64,000 nucleotides of DNA from Hymenobacter fodinae (GTDB lineage Bacteria; Bacteroidota; Bacteroidia; Cytophagales; Hymenobacteraceae). The notes below the pieces were generated by a model. That model was not told where the DNA came from and made no database searches. It saw only the letters and a list, made by a program, of their open reading frames with translations. Shown piece by piece: positions 8,748 through 17,423 of this stretch. Every line of letters begins with the position of its first letter. The stretch's first letter is position 1. The stretch is from the NCBI RefSeq assembly GCF_004745825.1, contig NZ_SRLA01000003.1:372001-436000 (forward strand). Reading direction: 5' to 3'. A program made the translations under genes and the position numbers.

Positions 8748-9320
8748 CTAACGACGGGGAAAGAAAGAGTTGTTGTTTTCTACGCGCAGGTCGCAGCGGC
8801 TACCACCGGTATTTTCCTCGCAGGTGGTGCCCACAATCTCGTTCTTCTCAAAGTTGAAGAAGCAAAAGGTACACCCCACCCCGGCAATAACATACCGCGA
8901 AGCGTTTGAGCTGAGGTACAAGCTATTGTCGGTAGAGCTTTGCAGCGGAATAGCCATGGCGCGGTACATCCCATCGCGTAGGCCTATGCCAACGAGATAG
9001 TAGATGGCCTTGTCCTTGGAAGTTTCCTGCACCTTACGAATCATGGTTTTGTTTACCACCGTACCGTCGCCGAACTGGCGCGTAAAGGCCGCCGCCAACT
9101 GGTCGCGCGGCACCAGGTAGCGCACGTTGCCCTCACTTATTTCGGCTACTTGCTTGGTAATAGCCTCCAGCTTGCGCCGACTCAGAATATCGTCATTATC
9201 GGTGGGGGAACTCACTTCCGGAAAGCCACGCTTCGTGGTTTCGCAGGCAGCTAGGCCACCCAGCGCAAGTATGCCGCCAAGAGCCAGCAGGGTGAGCAAA
9301 GAACGCAGTAAACGAATCAT
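8748..9320 (-). CDS. Lipoprotein of unknown function
   Basis: 190 residues with a lipoprotein signal peptide: hydrophobic h-region to LGGLAAC (Cys25). The mature part has a helix-rich first half (KLEAITKQVAEISEGNV) and a beta-rich second half. The C-terminal third contains several Cys residues (GVGCTFCFFNF, GTTCEEN, SRCDLRV) that could form disulfides. It lies just downstream of the M48 protease lipoprotein gene on the same strand, 24 bp away, so the two probably work together in the cell envelope. I do not recognise the family. Confidence 0.8.
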   Translation of the reverse strand: MIRLLRSLLTLLALGGILALGGLAACETTKRGFPEVSSPTDNDDILSRRKLEAITKQVAEISEGNVRYLVPRDQLAAAFTRQFGDGTVVNKTMIRKVQETSKDKAIYYLVGIGLRDGMYRAMAIPLQSSTDNSLYLSSNASRYVIAGVGCTFCFFNFEKNEIVGTTCEENTGGSRCDLRVENNNSFFPRR

Positions 9321-9344
9321 TAGCAGTATATAAGCAAGGCGCGC

Positions 9345-10139
9345 TTAGCGGCCTTTATAATAGGTCTTGGCTTCGGGCAGCTCACGCTGGATGTCCGCAA
9401 TGCGGGTGCCGTTAGAAGGGTGAGTAGAAAGAAACTCTGGCGTACCACCTCCCCCTGCCTGGGCCTCCATGCGCTGCCAGAACGGTATTGCTCCCTCCGG
9501 ATCGTACCCCGCCATAGCCATAAAGATAAGGCCTAGATGATCAGCTTCAGACTCCTGGCTCCGGCCGTACTTGAGCAGGCCTAGCGACGAGCCGACGCCC
9601 ACCGCTTGCAAGAACACGTTTTGCGTAGCCGTAGGCGTTTGCCCTACCGCTACCGACGCAATGGAGCCAATGCCCTGCGCGGCCATCTGCTGGCTCATGC
9701 GCTCCGAGCTGTGTTTCGCCACGGCATGGGCAATTTCGTGGCCCATTACTACGGCCAGGCCATTTTCATCTTGCGTGATGGGCAGAATACCAGTGTACAC
9801 GGCCACTTTTCCGCCGGGCATACACCAGGCGTTCTGCTGGTTGTCTTCAATCAGGTTGAACTCCCAAGCGTAGCCTTCTAGCTGGTCTTGGCGGTTTTGC
9901 TGCCGGAAGTATGTTTCTACGGCTTGCTGAATGCGCTGACCCACGCGGCGCACCATAGCCGTTTGGGTGGCATTAGTTGAAAGTCGGCTGGAAGCCAGCA
10001 CCTTCTGGTATTCGGTGGCGGCCATGGTATTCATTTCAGCATCGGACACCAAGCTGAGCTGACGACGCCCCGTAATGGGCACTGTGGAGCAGGCGGCCGC
10101 CAAAAACAGACAGCTAGCAAGAGCAATTTTTTTGAGCAT
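9345..10139 (-). CDS. M48-family periplasmic metalloprotease lipoprotein
   Basis: 264 residues. The lipobox is LAAAC (Cys17). The zinc motif is HEIAH (His134, His138), with the third ligand in ESEADHLGL about 60 residues later. The segment CMPGGKVAVYTGILP before the zinc motif is diagnostic of the LoiP/BepA/Oma1-like M48B group, which handles misfolded outer-membrane proteins. It has no TPR extension, so it is closer to LoiP than to BepA. It is first of two or three genes in a leftward operon with a Cys-containing lipoprotein. Confidence 0.92.
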   Translation of the reverse strand: MLKKIALASCLFLAAACSTVPITGRRQLSLVSDAEMNTMAATEYQKVLASSRLSTNATQTAMVRRVGQRIQQAVETYFRQQNRQDQLEGYAWEFNLIEDNQQNAWCMPGGKVAVYTGILPITQDENGLAVVMGHEIAHAVAKHSSERMSQQMAAQGIGSIASVAVGQTPTATQNVFLQAVGVGSSLGLLKYGRSQESEADHLGLIFMAMAGYDPEGAIPFWQRMEAQAGGGGTPEFLSTHPSNGTRIADIQRELPEAKTYYKGR

Positions 10140-10403
10140 AGGAAAGGGAGCGGTAGAGAGGAAAGGGACAGAACGGGCCGGGGAGCTACGGCTGAGCTAT
10201 AGCCCCCCAAACAATAGCGTATTGCTATACGTGAGGCAGTGGGCAAAATGTTTGCCACGGGCATTTTCTGCCAAAAACGCCCCAATTTTTAGGCGGTTGC
10301 CCTGCGAATTAAACGCTATTTTTGGCCGCAGGCCTACTGCCTCTATTACGCATTTCGCGTTTTTGTGCAGCTGGCTTTGCTTTCCTTATTTACCCTCCTG
10401 AGC

Positions 10404-11018
10404 ATGAAAATTCTTTGCATCGGCCGCAACTACGCCGAACATATAGCTGAGTTACAGAACGAAACCCCCGACGCCCCCGTCATCTTTGCCAAGCCCGATA
10501 CGGCCCTGCTCCAGCGCAACCAGCCCTTCTTCCTGCCCGATTTTTCGCAGGATATCCACCACGAAATTGAGCTGGTGCTGCGCATCTGCAAGAATGGCAA
10601 GAACATCGAAGAGAAGTTTGCGCCAACCTACTTCGACGCCATTGGCCTAGGCATCGACTTCACGGCCCGCGACCTGCAGAGCAAACTCAAGAGCAAAGGC
10701 CTGCCTTGGGAACTGGCTAAGGGCTTCGATGGCTCGGCCCCCATCTCGCAGGAGTTTAAGCCCGTGGCCGAATTTCAGGATCTGAAGAACATCAACTTCC
10801 GACTGGAAGTGAACGGAGAGGTGCGCCAGCAGGGCAACTCCAGCCTGATGCTCCACGACTTCAACAAGATCATCAGCTACATCTCGCAGTTCATCACCCT
10901 GAAAATGGGCGACCTGATCTTTACTGGCACCCCCAGCGGCGTAGGCCAGGTTAAAATTGGGGACCAACTAACAGGCTACCTCGAAAACGAGAAGCTGCTG
11001 GATCTGGCGGTCAAATAA
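10404..11018 (+). CDS. Fumarylacetoacetate hydrolase-family protein
   Basis: 204 residues from the ATG at 10404; an upstream ATG adds 13 hydrophobic residues that do not fit the family. It has the FAH fold signatures: metal-binding acidic residues in HHEIELVLRI, the GLGIDFTARDLQ motif, WELAKGFDGSAP, and the C-terminal KMGDLIFTGTPSGVG. Family members act as acylpyruvate hydrolases or oxaloacetate tautomerase/decarboxylases; the short single-domain form fits the acylpyruvase group. The exact substrate is not readable. Confidence 0.9.
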   Translation: MKILCIGRNYAEHIAELQNETPDAPVIFAKPDTALLQRNQPFFLPDFSQDIHHEIELVLRICKNGKNIEEKFAPTYFDAIGLGIDFTARDLQSKLKSKGLPWELAKGFDGSAPISQEFKPVAEFQDLKNINFRLEVNGEVRQQGNSSLMLHDFNKIISYISQFITLKMGDLIFTGTPSGVGQVKIGDQLTGYLENEKLLDLAVK

Positions 11019-11105
11019 GTCTAACCTAGGCCACTGTTTCAGTCTGTGAGAAGGTGCGTGCTAGTCCTTAAGGCAAGGCACAAGACGCGGAGCGGCAGCA
11101 CGCCG

Positions 11106-11163
11106 CCCCCGCCACTTTTACGTATGCGCTAGGCCAGGGCAGTGGTAGTACAAGTGGCGGGGG
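11106..11163. terminator. Inverted repeat, probable transcription end
   Basis: The 12-bp arms CCCCCGCCACTT (11106-11117) and AAGTGGCGGGGG (11152-11163) are perfect complements with a 34-bp loop that contains a CTAGGCCAG motif. There is no T-run. It lies between the FAH gene and the M23 gene, which run the same way. I see no gene in this 300-bp spacer. Confidence 0.45.
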
Positions 11164-11315
11164 TGTGCCTCCCGCCTGCTTTTGCTTTCCATCCTACTGC
11201 TCTGCGCCAGCTTGATGAGTGTGCCTGCGGGCTTTGCCAGGCAGGCACGATACTAGCCCAGTACGGCGTTGAGGCAGCAGGCCCCACCCTATTTGTGGCA
11301 GATTTCCTTTCCTGA

Positions 11316-13322
11316 ATGCTCCATTCCTTTTTCAAGACCCAGCCGCGGCTGCTAGGCCTAGCCTTGCCCTTCCTAGTGCTGCTAGGCTTCCAGCCGGTTT
11401 CCTGCGGCGGCCAGGAGCCCGATACTTCGGCCAAGCCGAAACCAGTCTCCACTACCCCGCCCGATGCTAAAGTGCCCGTGCCGCAGGGGTATTTTCTGTT
11501 TCCTATCAAGCCCGGCCAGCCCAACTATCTGGCGGGCAGCATGGGGGAATTGCGGCCAAATCACTTTCACGGGGGCCTCGATATCAAAACCGATGGCCGG
11601 GTAGACCTGCCCGTGTATGCCTCAGCCGATGGCTACGTATCGCGCCTGAAGCAGAGCAGCTTCGGCTACGGCAATGTGCTGTACATCACGCACCCCAATG
11701 GCCTAACCACGGTGTATGGCCACCTCAACCACTTCCGGGGGCCGGTGGCCCAGGAGCTACGCCGCCAGCAGTATGAGAAGCAGACCTACGAGCTGGAGCT
11801 GTTTTTCAAGCCCGATCAGTTTCCGGTGAAGCGCGGCGAGGTAGTAGCCCTCTCCGGTAATACGGGCGGCTCAGTGGGCCCGCACGTGCACTGGGAGGTT
11901 CGCACCGCCCAAGACCACCAGCTGAATCCGCTGCAGTGGGGCGGCTTTCCGGAGATTCAAGACCATGTGCGGCCTATTTTGCAAGCCTTTGCCGTAGAGC
12001 CCCTCACTATTGAGGCTCGTGTACAGGGCAAGTTTGGCAAGCAGGTGTTTGTACCGAAGGCACCGGCCCTGCCCAATGGTGGTGGCTACGTATGGGCCGA
12101 TACCATTTCTGCTTATGGCACCGTAGGCCTGTTGCTGCAGGGGTTCGACCGGTTTGATGTGGTCTGGAACAAGTACGGTTTCCAGAAAGTAGAGGTGCTA
12201 GTCAATAACGAGCCGCTCTACACCCATGTGGTTGACGACATTCCGTTTCCGGAAGGCTCCCGCCAGATTAACCGCCACACCGACTATGAGTGGCGCGCGA
12301 TGAACGGCCGGCTCATGGAAAAGCTGTTCGTAGACGATGGCAACGACCTGAGCATCTACACGACGGGCGCCAGCAAAGGCCGTCTGCGCGTGCAGGAGGG
12401 CAAGCTCTACAACGTAGAGGTCCGGATGGCTGATTCATACGGCAACATGACGCCCCTGCGCTTTGTACTGCGCGGCGAGCAGCCCGGCTATACCAAAACC
12501 CGCTCGGCGGCCGTGAAAACGCCGGCTTTGCGCTACGATGTGAGCCGTAACCTGATGGTGGCCACTGCCGCCGACCCTGATACCGCCGCCGTGGGCGGCA
12601 ACCTCACCCTGTACAAAGGCGACCGTCGCCTGACGCTCAAGCCTAGCTACACCGAGCACAGCCAGAACGTGTACCTCTACGACCTGCGCGCCGGTCGCCC
12701 CGATTCTCTGCAATTCGGGCGCGTAACCAAACGGTTTGAGCGGCAGGCTCTCATTCCCTCGGGCCGCGACTTCAGCTTCACCACGGCCAACATGAGCTTG
12801 AGCTTCGGGCCCAAAACCTTATTCGACACGCTCTACATCCAGACCAGCTATAAGGCCGGCCTGTGGACGGTGCACCTGCCCCGCACGCCGCTTTACGAAA
12901 CGCTGCGCATGACCTTAAAGCCTGAAGTAGAGGTGGCCGACAAAACGCGCTCAGCCATTTACAGCGTCACGGCCAAGGGCGGCCGGGCCTACGTAGGCGG
13001 CCGTTGGGATGGCAACACCATCACGGCCAACATCAAGACCTTCGGGCAGTTCAAGATCCTCACCGATACCATTCCACCTTCAGCTCGTCTTGTCAGCAAA
13101 GGCGCGGGTGGCCTAGTATTTAAAGTGGGCGACGACCTTTCCGGCCTAGCTAGCTACAAGCTGGAGATTGGAGGCCGCTTCCGGATGCTGCGCTATGAGC
13201 ACAAGAACGCCACTCTCTTTACCGAGCGCGACGACACCTTGGGACCACCGCTGCGCGGCCCCGCCACCCTACGCATTACCGACCAGGCTGGTAACGAAAA
13301 GGTCCTGAGCTTTACCCTGTAG
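11316..13322 (+). CDS. M23-family (LytM) metallopeptidase
   Basis: 668 residues. The N-terminal hydrophobic segment (about 11-27) ends at VSCGG, possibly a lipidated Cys30. The LytM domain follows: HFHGGLDI (zinc ligands His85 and Asp89), YGHLNHF, and HVHWEV (His190, His192), with an unusual insertion between the second and third motifs. The remaining 470 residues are beta-rich repeats of unknown fold. It is probably an envelope-anchored peptidoglycan endopeptidase; the full zinc site indicates that it is active. A terminator follows at 13377. Confidence 0.9.
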   Translation: MLHSFFKTQPRLLGLALPFLVLLGFQPVSCGGQEPDTSAKPKPVSTTPPDAKVPVPQGYFLFPIKPGQPNYLAGSMGELRPNHFHGGLDIKTDGRVDLPVYASADGYVSRLKQSSFGYGNVLYITHPNGLTTVYGHLNHFRGPVAQELRRQQYEKQTYELELFFKPDQFPVKRGEVVALSGNTGGSVGPHVHWEVRTAQDHQLNPLQWGGFPEIQDHVRPILQAFAVEPLTIEARVQGKFGKQVFVPKAPALPNGGGYVWADTISAYGTVGLLLQGFDRFDVVWNKYGFQKVEVLVNNEPLYTHVVDDIPFPEGSRQINRHTDYEWRAMNGRLMEKLFVDDGNDLSIYTTGASKGRLRVQEGKLYNVEVRMADSYGNMTPLRFVLRGEQPGYTKTRSAAVKTPALRYDVSRNLMVATAADPDTAAVGGNLTLYKGDRRLTLKPSYTEHSQNVYLYDLRAGRPDSLQFGRVTKRFERQALIPSGRDFSFTTANMSLSFGPKTLFDTLYIQTSYKAGLWTVHLPRTPLYETLRMTLKPEVEVADKTRSAIYSVTAKGGRAYVGGRWDGNTITANIKTFGQFKILTDTIPPSARLVSKGAGGLVFKVGDDLSGLASYKLEIGGRFRMLRYEHKNATLFTERDDTLGPPLRGPATLRITDQAGNEKVLSFTL

Positions 13323-13376
13323 CCGGTTGCTTGCCCTATCGCCTTCCAGGCAAGGCCTTGTTTGCCGCAATACCGT

Positions 13377-13413
13377 AAAAGCCAAAGTCACTTATGAAGT
13401 GGCTTTGGCTTTT
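13377..13413 (+). terminator. Intrinsic terminator
   Basis: The outer arms AAAAGCCAAAG and CTTTGGCTTTT plus inner CACTT/AAGTG form a stem ending in TTTTCTTTT, 55 bp after the M23 stop. Confidence 0.85.
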
Positions 13414-13557
13414 CTTTTGTCCGACGTGGTGCTCTGAGCCCTCAGTGAGCAAAGCGCGGCTTTCCCCTATCTTACCTACGCTTCGCTAGGCCAGTCTTTC
13501 TGTACCCGACAACAGGCTTTGCGCGTACAAGCTCATCCATTCACCTTGTCACTTCTT

Positions 13558-14133
13558 ATGGCCAACCTGCTCAAACGTCGTCGCCCTACTCTCTTCACCG
13601 CTATTGCCGCTACCGTTGCCACGGGCGTGGCTGCCTACGCCTACGCCAAGCGCAAAATGCACCCCGAGTTGCCCACCGTGGCGCACGTTGATCTGCATAA
13701 GTACAAAGGACTGTGGTACGAAGTAGCCCGGCTGCCCGCCCGGTTCGAGAAGGGCTGCCAGCACGTAACGGCCGAGTATAAGCTCCGGCCCGATGGTAAA
13801 GTACAGGTGCTCAACACCTGCCACAAAGAAGGCCTGAACGGACCAGTCGAAACGGCCACCGCCATAGCCCGGTCCGTTGATGCCTCTAACAGCAAGTTGA
13901 AGGTGCAATTCTTCTGGCCTTTTGAGGGCGACTACTGGATTCTTGACCTCGACCACGCTGACTATCAGTATGCCTTAGTGGGCGAGCCTAGCCGCAAAAA
14001 CCTCTGGATTTTGAGCCGGATGCCCCACCTGGAGCGCAGCATCCGCGACCGGCTCATTGCCCACGCCCGCGACCTGGGCTTCCCGGTGGATAACCTGATT
14101 TACACGCCCCAACCCATGAACGAGAAGCCTTAG
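13558..14133 (+). CDS. Lipocalin family protein (Blc-like)
   Basis: 191 residues from the ATG at 13558; an earlier in-frame ATG at 13519 is less likely because the signal-anchor (KRRRPTLFTAIAATVATGVA) would then lie deep inside. The lipocalin motif 1 appears as KYKGLWYEVARLPARFEKGC, followed by strands with Cys pairs and the C-terminal helix region (RKNLWILSRMPHL). Bacterial Blc binds lysophospholipids or other lipids at the envelope; here a membrane anchor replaces the usual lipobox. It appears to be transcribed alone. Confidence 0.9.
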   Translation: MANLLKRRRPTLFTAIAATVATGVAAYAYAKRKMHPELPTVAHVDLHKYKGLWYEVARLPARFEKGCQHVTAEYKLRPDGKVQVLNTCHKEGLNGPVETATAIARSVDASNSKLKVQFFWPFEGDYWILDLDHADYQYALVGEPSRKNLWILSRMPHLERSIRDRLIAHARDLGFPVDNLIYTPQPMNEKP

Positions 14134-14205
14134 GCCACTTCACTCATTCAGTATTTCACTAAATCACCACTTGGCAGAAGCCGAAGTCCGTTCTACCTTC
14201 GCGCC

Positions 14206-14655
14206 ATGTCACTTCCCCAAATCGGCGAACTAGCCCCTGCTTTCGAAGCCCAGGACCAGAACGGCACCACCCACCGCCTGCAAGATTATGCCGGCCGCAA
14301 AGTAGCGCTCTATTTTTACCCCAAAGACGATACCAGCGGCTGCACGGCCCAGGCCTGCAACCTCCGCGACAACTACCAGAGCCTGCTTGGGGCCGGCATT
14401 CAGGTACTAGGCGTGAGCATCGACGGCGAAAAGTCGCACCAGAAGTTTGCTACCAAGTATGAGTTGCCATTTCCGCTACTCGTAGATGAGGACAAGAAGC
14501 TGGTAGAGGCCTACGGCGTGTGGCAGGAGAAATCGATGTACGGCCGCAAGTACATGGGCACCATGCGCTACACGTTCCTGATTGATGAGGAAGGTAAGAT
14601 TGAGAAAGTCATCACAAAAGTCGATACCAAGAATCACGCGGCGCAACTGCTGTAA
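14206..14655 (+). CDS. bcp: Thioredoxin-dependent thiol peroxidase (Bcp/PrxQ)
   Basis: 149 residues, full length for the family. The peroxidatic Cys46 and resolving Cys51 lie in YPKDDTSGCTAQACNLRD, the five-residue spacing typical of PrxQ/Bcp. It reduces hydroperoxides in the cytoplasm with thioredoxin as donor. Conserved features downstream include LGVSIDGEKSHQKF and the TFLIDEEGKI strand. It is single and closed by a terminator at 14663. Confidence 0.96.
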   Translation: MSLPQIGELAPAFEAQDQNGTTHRLQDYAGRKVALYFYPKDDTSGCTAQACNLRDNYQSLLGAGIQVLGVSIDGEKSHQKFATKYELPFPLLVDEDKKLVEAYGVWQEKSMYGRKYMGTMRYTFLIDEEGKIEKVITKVDTKNHAAQLL

Positions 14656-14662
14656 TATCAAG

Positions 14663-14690
14663 AGCCTCGCCTGTTTGGGCGAGGCTTTTT
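14663..14690 (+). terminator. Intrinsic terminator
   Basis: AGCCTCGCC / GGCGAGGCT hairpin followed directly by TTTTTT, just after bcp. Confidence 0.9.
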
Positions 14691-14766
14691 TACGGGCGGC
14701 GGCTAGGCCAGATTAGCAGTCCGTCAGCACCGGTGGCTGCGCTCTTCCACCTCCCGCCCAACTTCC

Positions 14767-14774
14767 TACCTTTG
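14767..14774 (+). promoter_or_regulatory. TAnnTTTG-type -7 element for the transketolase N gene
   Basis: TACCTTTG lies 27 bp before the start codon chosen at 14802 and supports that start over an upstream ATG at 14733, which would overlap the promoter. Confidence 0.55.
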
Positions 14775-14801
14775 TCACCCTACCAAACTCCAATAGAACC
14801 T

Positions 14802-15704
14802 ATGGCTCAGGAATCCTCTTTCGCCGCCTCTTCCGAGACCCACACCCCCACGCCTACCAAGTCTGTTGACCAGCTGAAGCAGATTGCGGCCCAGGTGCGC
14901 CGCGACATTGTGCGCATGGTGCACGCCGTAAACTCCGGCCACCCCGGCGGCTCGCTGGGCTGCACCGACCTGCTGGTGGCTCTATACTTCAAGGTGATGA
15001 AGCATCACCCCGAGCCCTTCGATATGAACGGCATCGGCCAGGACCTGTTTTTTCTGTCTAACGGCCACATTTCGCCCGTTTTCTACTCGGTACTGGCCCG
15101 CTCGGGCTACTTCCCCGTGGGTGAGCTGGCTACGTTTCGGAAGCTCAACTCACGGCTGCAGGGCCACCCCGCCACCCACGAGCACCTGCCCGGCATTCGG
15201 GTAGCTTCAGGCTCGCTAGGCCAAGGACTGAGTGTAGCCATCGGTGCGGCCCAGGCTAAGAAACTCAACAACGACGACCGCACCGTATTTGTGTTGATGG
15301 GCGACGGTGAGCTAGAAGAAGGTCAGATCTGGGAAGCGGCCATGTACGCCCCTCACCACAAAGTAGACAACCTCATTGCCTTCGTAGACCGCAACGGTCA
15401 GCAGATCGACGGCCCCACTGAGAAGATTGGTGGCCTAGGCGACCTGCGCGCCAAGTTCGAAGCCTTCAACTGGCGCGTGCTGGAAACCGACGGTAACAAC
15501 CTCGAGAAGCTTCTGCCTACTCTCGAAGAAGCCCAGTCGCTGCTAGGCCAGGGTCAGCCAATTATGGTGCTGATGGATACTCAGATGGGCTACGGCGTTG
15601 ACTTCATGATGGGCTCGCACAAGTGGCACGGCGTAGCGCCAAACGACGAGCAACTGGAGAAAGCCCTGCAGCAGCTGATGGTAGAAGAAGCCGGCGACTA
15701 TTAG
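14802..15704 (+). CDS. Transketolase, N-terminal subunit
   Basis: 300 residues. It carries the thiamine-diphosphate-binding half of transketolase: NSGHPGGSLGCTDLLVALYF, then the ThDP/metal motif GDGELEEGQIWEAAMYA (GDG ... N-type), and GHPATHEHLPGIRVASGSLGQGLS. The partner pyrimidine-binding half is encoded at 18367-19323 as a separate gene. The two subunits together form the pentose-phosphate-pathway enzyme. Split transketolases usually have adjacent genes; here three unrelated genes lie between them. Confidence 0.95.
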   Translation: MAQESSFAASSETHTPTPTKSVDQLKQIAAQVRRDIVRMVHAVNSGHPGGSLGCTDLLVALYFKVMKHHPEPFDMNGIGQDLFFLSNGHISPVFYSVLARSGYFPVGELATFRKLNSRLQGHPATHEHLPGIRVASGSLGQGLSVAIGAAQAKKLNNDDRTVFVLMGDGELEEGQIWEAAMYAPHHKVDNLIAFVDRNGQQIDGPTEKIGGLGDLRAKFEAFNWRVLETDGNNLEKLLPTLEEAQSLLGQGQPIMVLMDTQMGYGVDFMMGSHKWHGVAPNDEQLEKALQQLMVEEAGDY

Positions 15705-15724
15705 CAGGCGGGGAACGTCATGCC

Positions 15725-15997
15725 ATGAAACAGCTTTTCGAGCCTCAAACCTATAAAGCCGTCCTAATGACTCTCTGGATAGTGTCTATTCCAATGGCTA
15801 TCCGTGATTCCTTTGGCGATGTAGCTAGTCTGTGTGCTGCTGTACTATCAGCTGCTATTGCATTGGGGCTTGCTTATGCAACTGTCAACAAGTCGAATAA
15901 CACTAAACTATTGACCCTCACAGGATCAGTAGTTATCATCCTTGTCTTGATGGGAGCTTTTGTTACAGGGCATGCCTCTCCTAACCCATCTAATTAA
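15725..15997 (+). CDS. Small multi-pass membrane protein
   Basis: 90 residues from the ATG at 15725. Hydrophobic stretches at about 10-25, 30-50 and 60-80 (LLTLTGSVVIILVLMGAFVTG) suggest two or three membrane helices. The gene is clearly more AT-rich than its neighbours and uses AT-ending codons, a sign of recent arrival. It is wedged between the two transketolase halves, 20 bp before the VWA gene. The family is not recognised. Confidence 0.7.
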   Translation: MKQLFEPQTYKAVLMTLWIVSIPMAIRDSFGDVASLCAAVLSAAIALGLAYATVNKSNNTKLLTLTGSVVIILVLMGAFVTGHASPNPSN

Positions 15998-16016
15998 ACT
16001 GCGCAAGTAGAATAGC

Positions 16017-17423
16017 ATGAGCAAAGGCATGTTTTGGGTACGCTCCTGGATGTTGCTGGCCTTGATATGGCTAGCAGCACCCAGTCGTGCCCAAAACGTA
16101 GCGCCCGAGAAGCCCCGCACCACCCGTATCCTGTTCGTGCTCGATGCTTCGGGCTCTATGCGGGCGCCGTGGGAAGGCCAGCAGCGCTGGGATGTGGCCA
16201 AGAGCCTGCTCTCCAAAATGGTGGACTCGCTCAACGCGTATCCGCACCTGGAACTGGCGCTGCGAGCCTACGGCCACCAGCACGACAACAAGGAGAACAA
16301 CTGCGAAGACTCGAAGCTGGAAGTGGCATTTGCGCCCAAAAACGCGGCTGCCATCAAGGCTCGGCTCAAAACCATTGAACCGAAGGGCAACACGCCCATT
16401 ACCTACTCCTTGTTGCAGTCGGCTCAGGACTTTCCGGTGGATAAAACGGCGCGCAACGTGCTCATCCTGATTACCGATGGCCTGGAGTCGTGCAAGGGCG
16501 ACCCGTGCGCTACGGCCGTAGCGCTGCAGCGCAAGCACGTGTTCCTGAAGCCCTTCGTGATTGGGATTGGGGCCGAGCGGGAGTTTGGGCGCCAGCTTGA
16601 GTGCCTAGGCCAGTACTACAACGCGGCAGATGTCAAAACCTTCCGCACCATCCTCAACGATGTAGTAGCTCAAACCCTGGCCAAGACCACCGTAGCCGTA
16701 AACCTGACTGATGAAGCCGGCCGGCCCGTGGAGTCGAACGTGAACATGACGTTCCTCAACAACGTCACGGAGCAGCCCGAGTACAACTACGTGCACTTCC
16801 GCGACGCCCAGGGCAAACCCGACGTGCTCGACATCGATGCCTTGCAGAGCTACGACTTGGTGATTAACACGGTGCCCCCAGTGCGGCAGCAGAACCTGCC
16901 TATTCGGCCCGGCAAAGCCAATGTGCTCACCTACAAAACCCCGCAGGGTACACTGTGGCTGCAAAACCCAGCCAGCTCGCCTAACCCCTACGGTACCGTG
17001 CAAGCGGTAGTGCGAGCCCGGGGCAACGCCGCCACTGTGGTGGCGCTGCCCTTCGGTAGCCGGCAGAAGCTGCTGGCCGGCGACTACGAAGTGGAGCTGT
17101 TAACCCTACCCCGCCAGATCCGACGCATCACGGTGAAGCAAGGCCAGGAAACTACTGTGACTTACGAGACGCCCGGCATTCTCAATATTGTGTCGGATTT
17201 GAAGGGCTACGGCAGCATCTACAAGCTCAATAACGACGAGTCGCAGACGTGGGTGTACAACCTGCCCGACGGCGGCAGCAGCAAGATCAACCTGCCCATG
17301 CAGCCGGGGGCCTACCGCCTCGTGTTCCGCACTAAGACCGCCACCGGCAGCCAGTTTACCGACGTGCGCAACTTTACCATCCGCCCGAGCCAAACCAGCT
17401 CGGTCAGCATTTTCGGGAAATGA
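16017..17423 (+). CDS. Secreted VWA-domain protein
   Basis: 468 residues. A signal peptide (about 1-25, ending APSRAQ) is followed by a von Willebrand factor A domain (about 36-200) with a MIDAS motif DASGSM (Asp43-Ser45-Ser47), and then two or three beta-sandwich-like segments with repeated VxLxxxG patterns. Three Cys-containing loops (NNCEDSK, LESCKGDPCAT) could form disulfides, consistent with periplasmic location. It likely binds a protein ligand through Mg2+. The stop overlaps the PhyH-like start by 4 bp. Confidence 0.85.
   Translation: MSKGMFWVRSWMLLALIWLAAPSRAQNVAPEKPRTTRILFVLDASGSMRAPWEGQQRWDVAKSLLSKMVDSLNAYPHLELALRAYGHQHDNKENNCEDSKLEVAFAPKNAAAIKARLKTIEPKGNTPITYSLLQSAQDFPVDKTARNVLILITDGLESCKGDPCATAVALQRKHVFLKPFVIGIGAEREFGRQLECLGQYYNAADVKTFRTILNDVVAQTLAKTTVAVNLTDEAGRPVESNVNMTFLNNVTEQPEYNYVHFRDAQGKPDVLDIDALQSYDLVINTVPPVRQQNLPIRPGKANVLTYKTPQGTLWLQNPASSPNPYGTVQAVVRARGNAATVVALPFGSRQKLLAGDYEVELLTLPRQIRRITVKQGQETTVTYETPGILNIVSDLKGYGSIYKLNNDESQTWVYNLPDGGSSKINLPMQPGAYRLVFRTKTATGSQFTDVRNFTIRPSQTSSVSIFGK

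Noticed and set aside
15623..15724. Longer start for the small membrane protein at 15725
   Set aside because: It would overlap the transketolase gene by about 80 bp and add an Arg-rich leader with no features.
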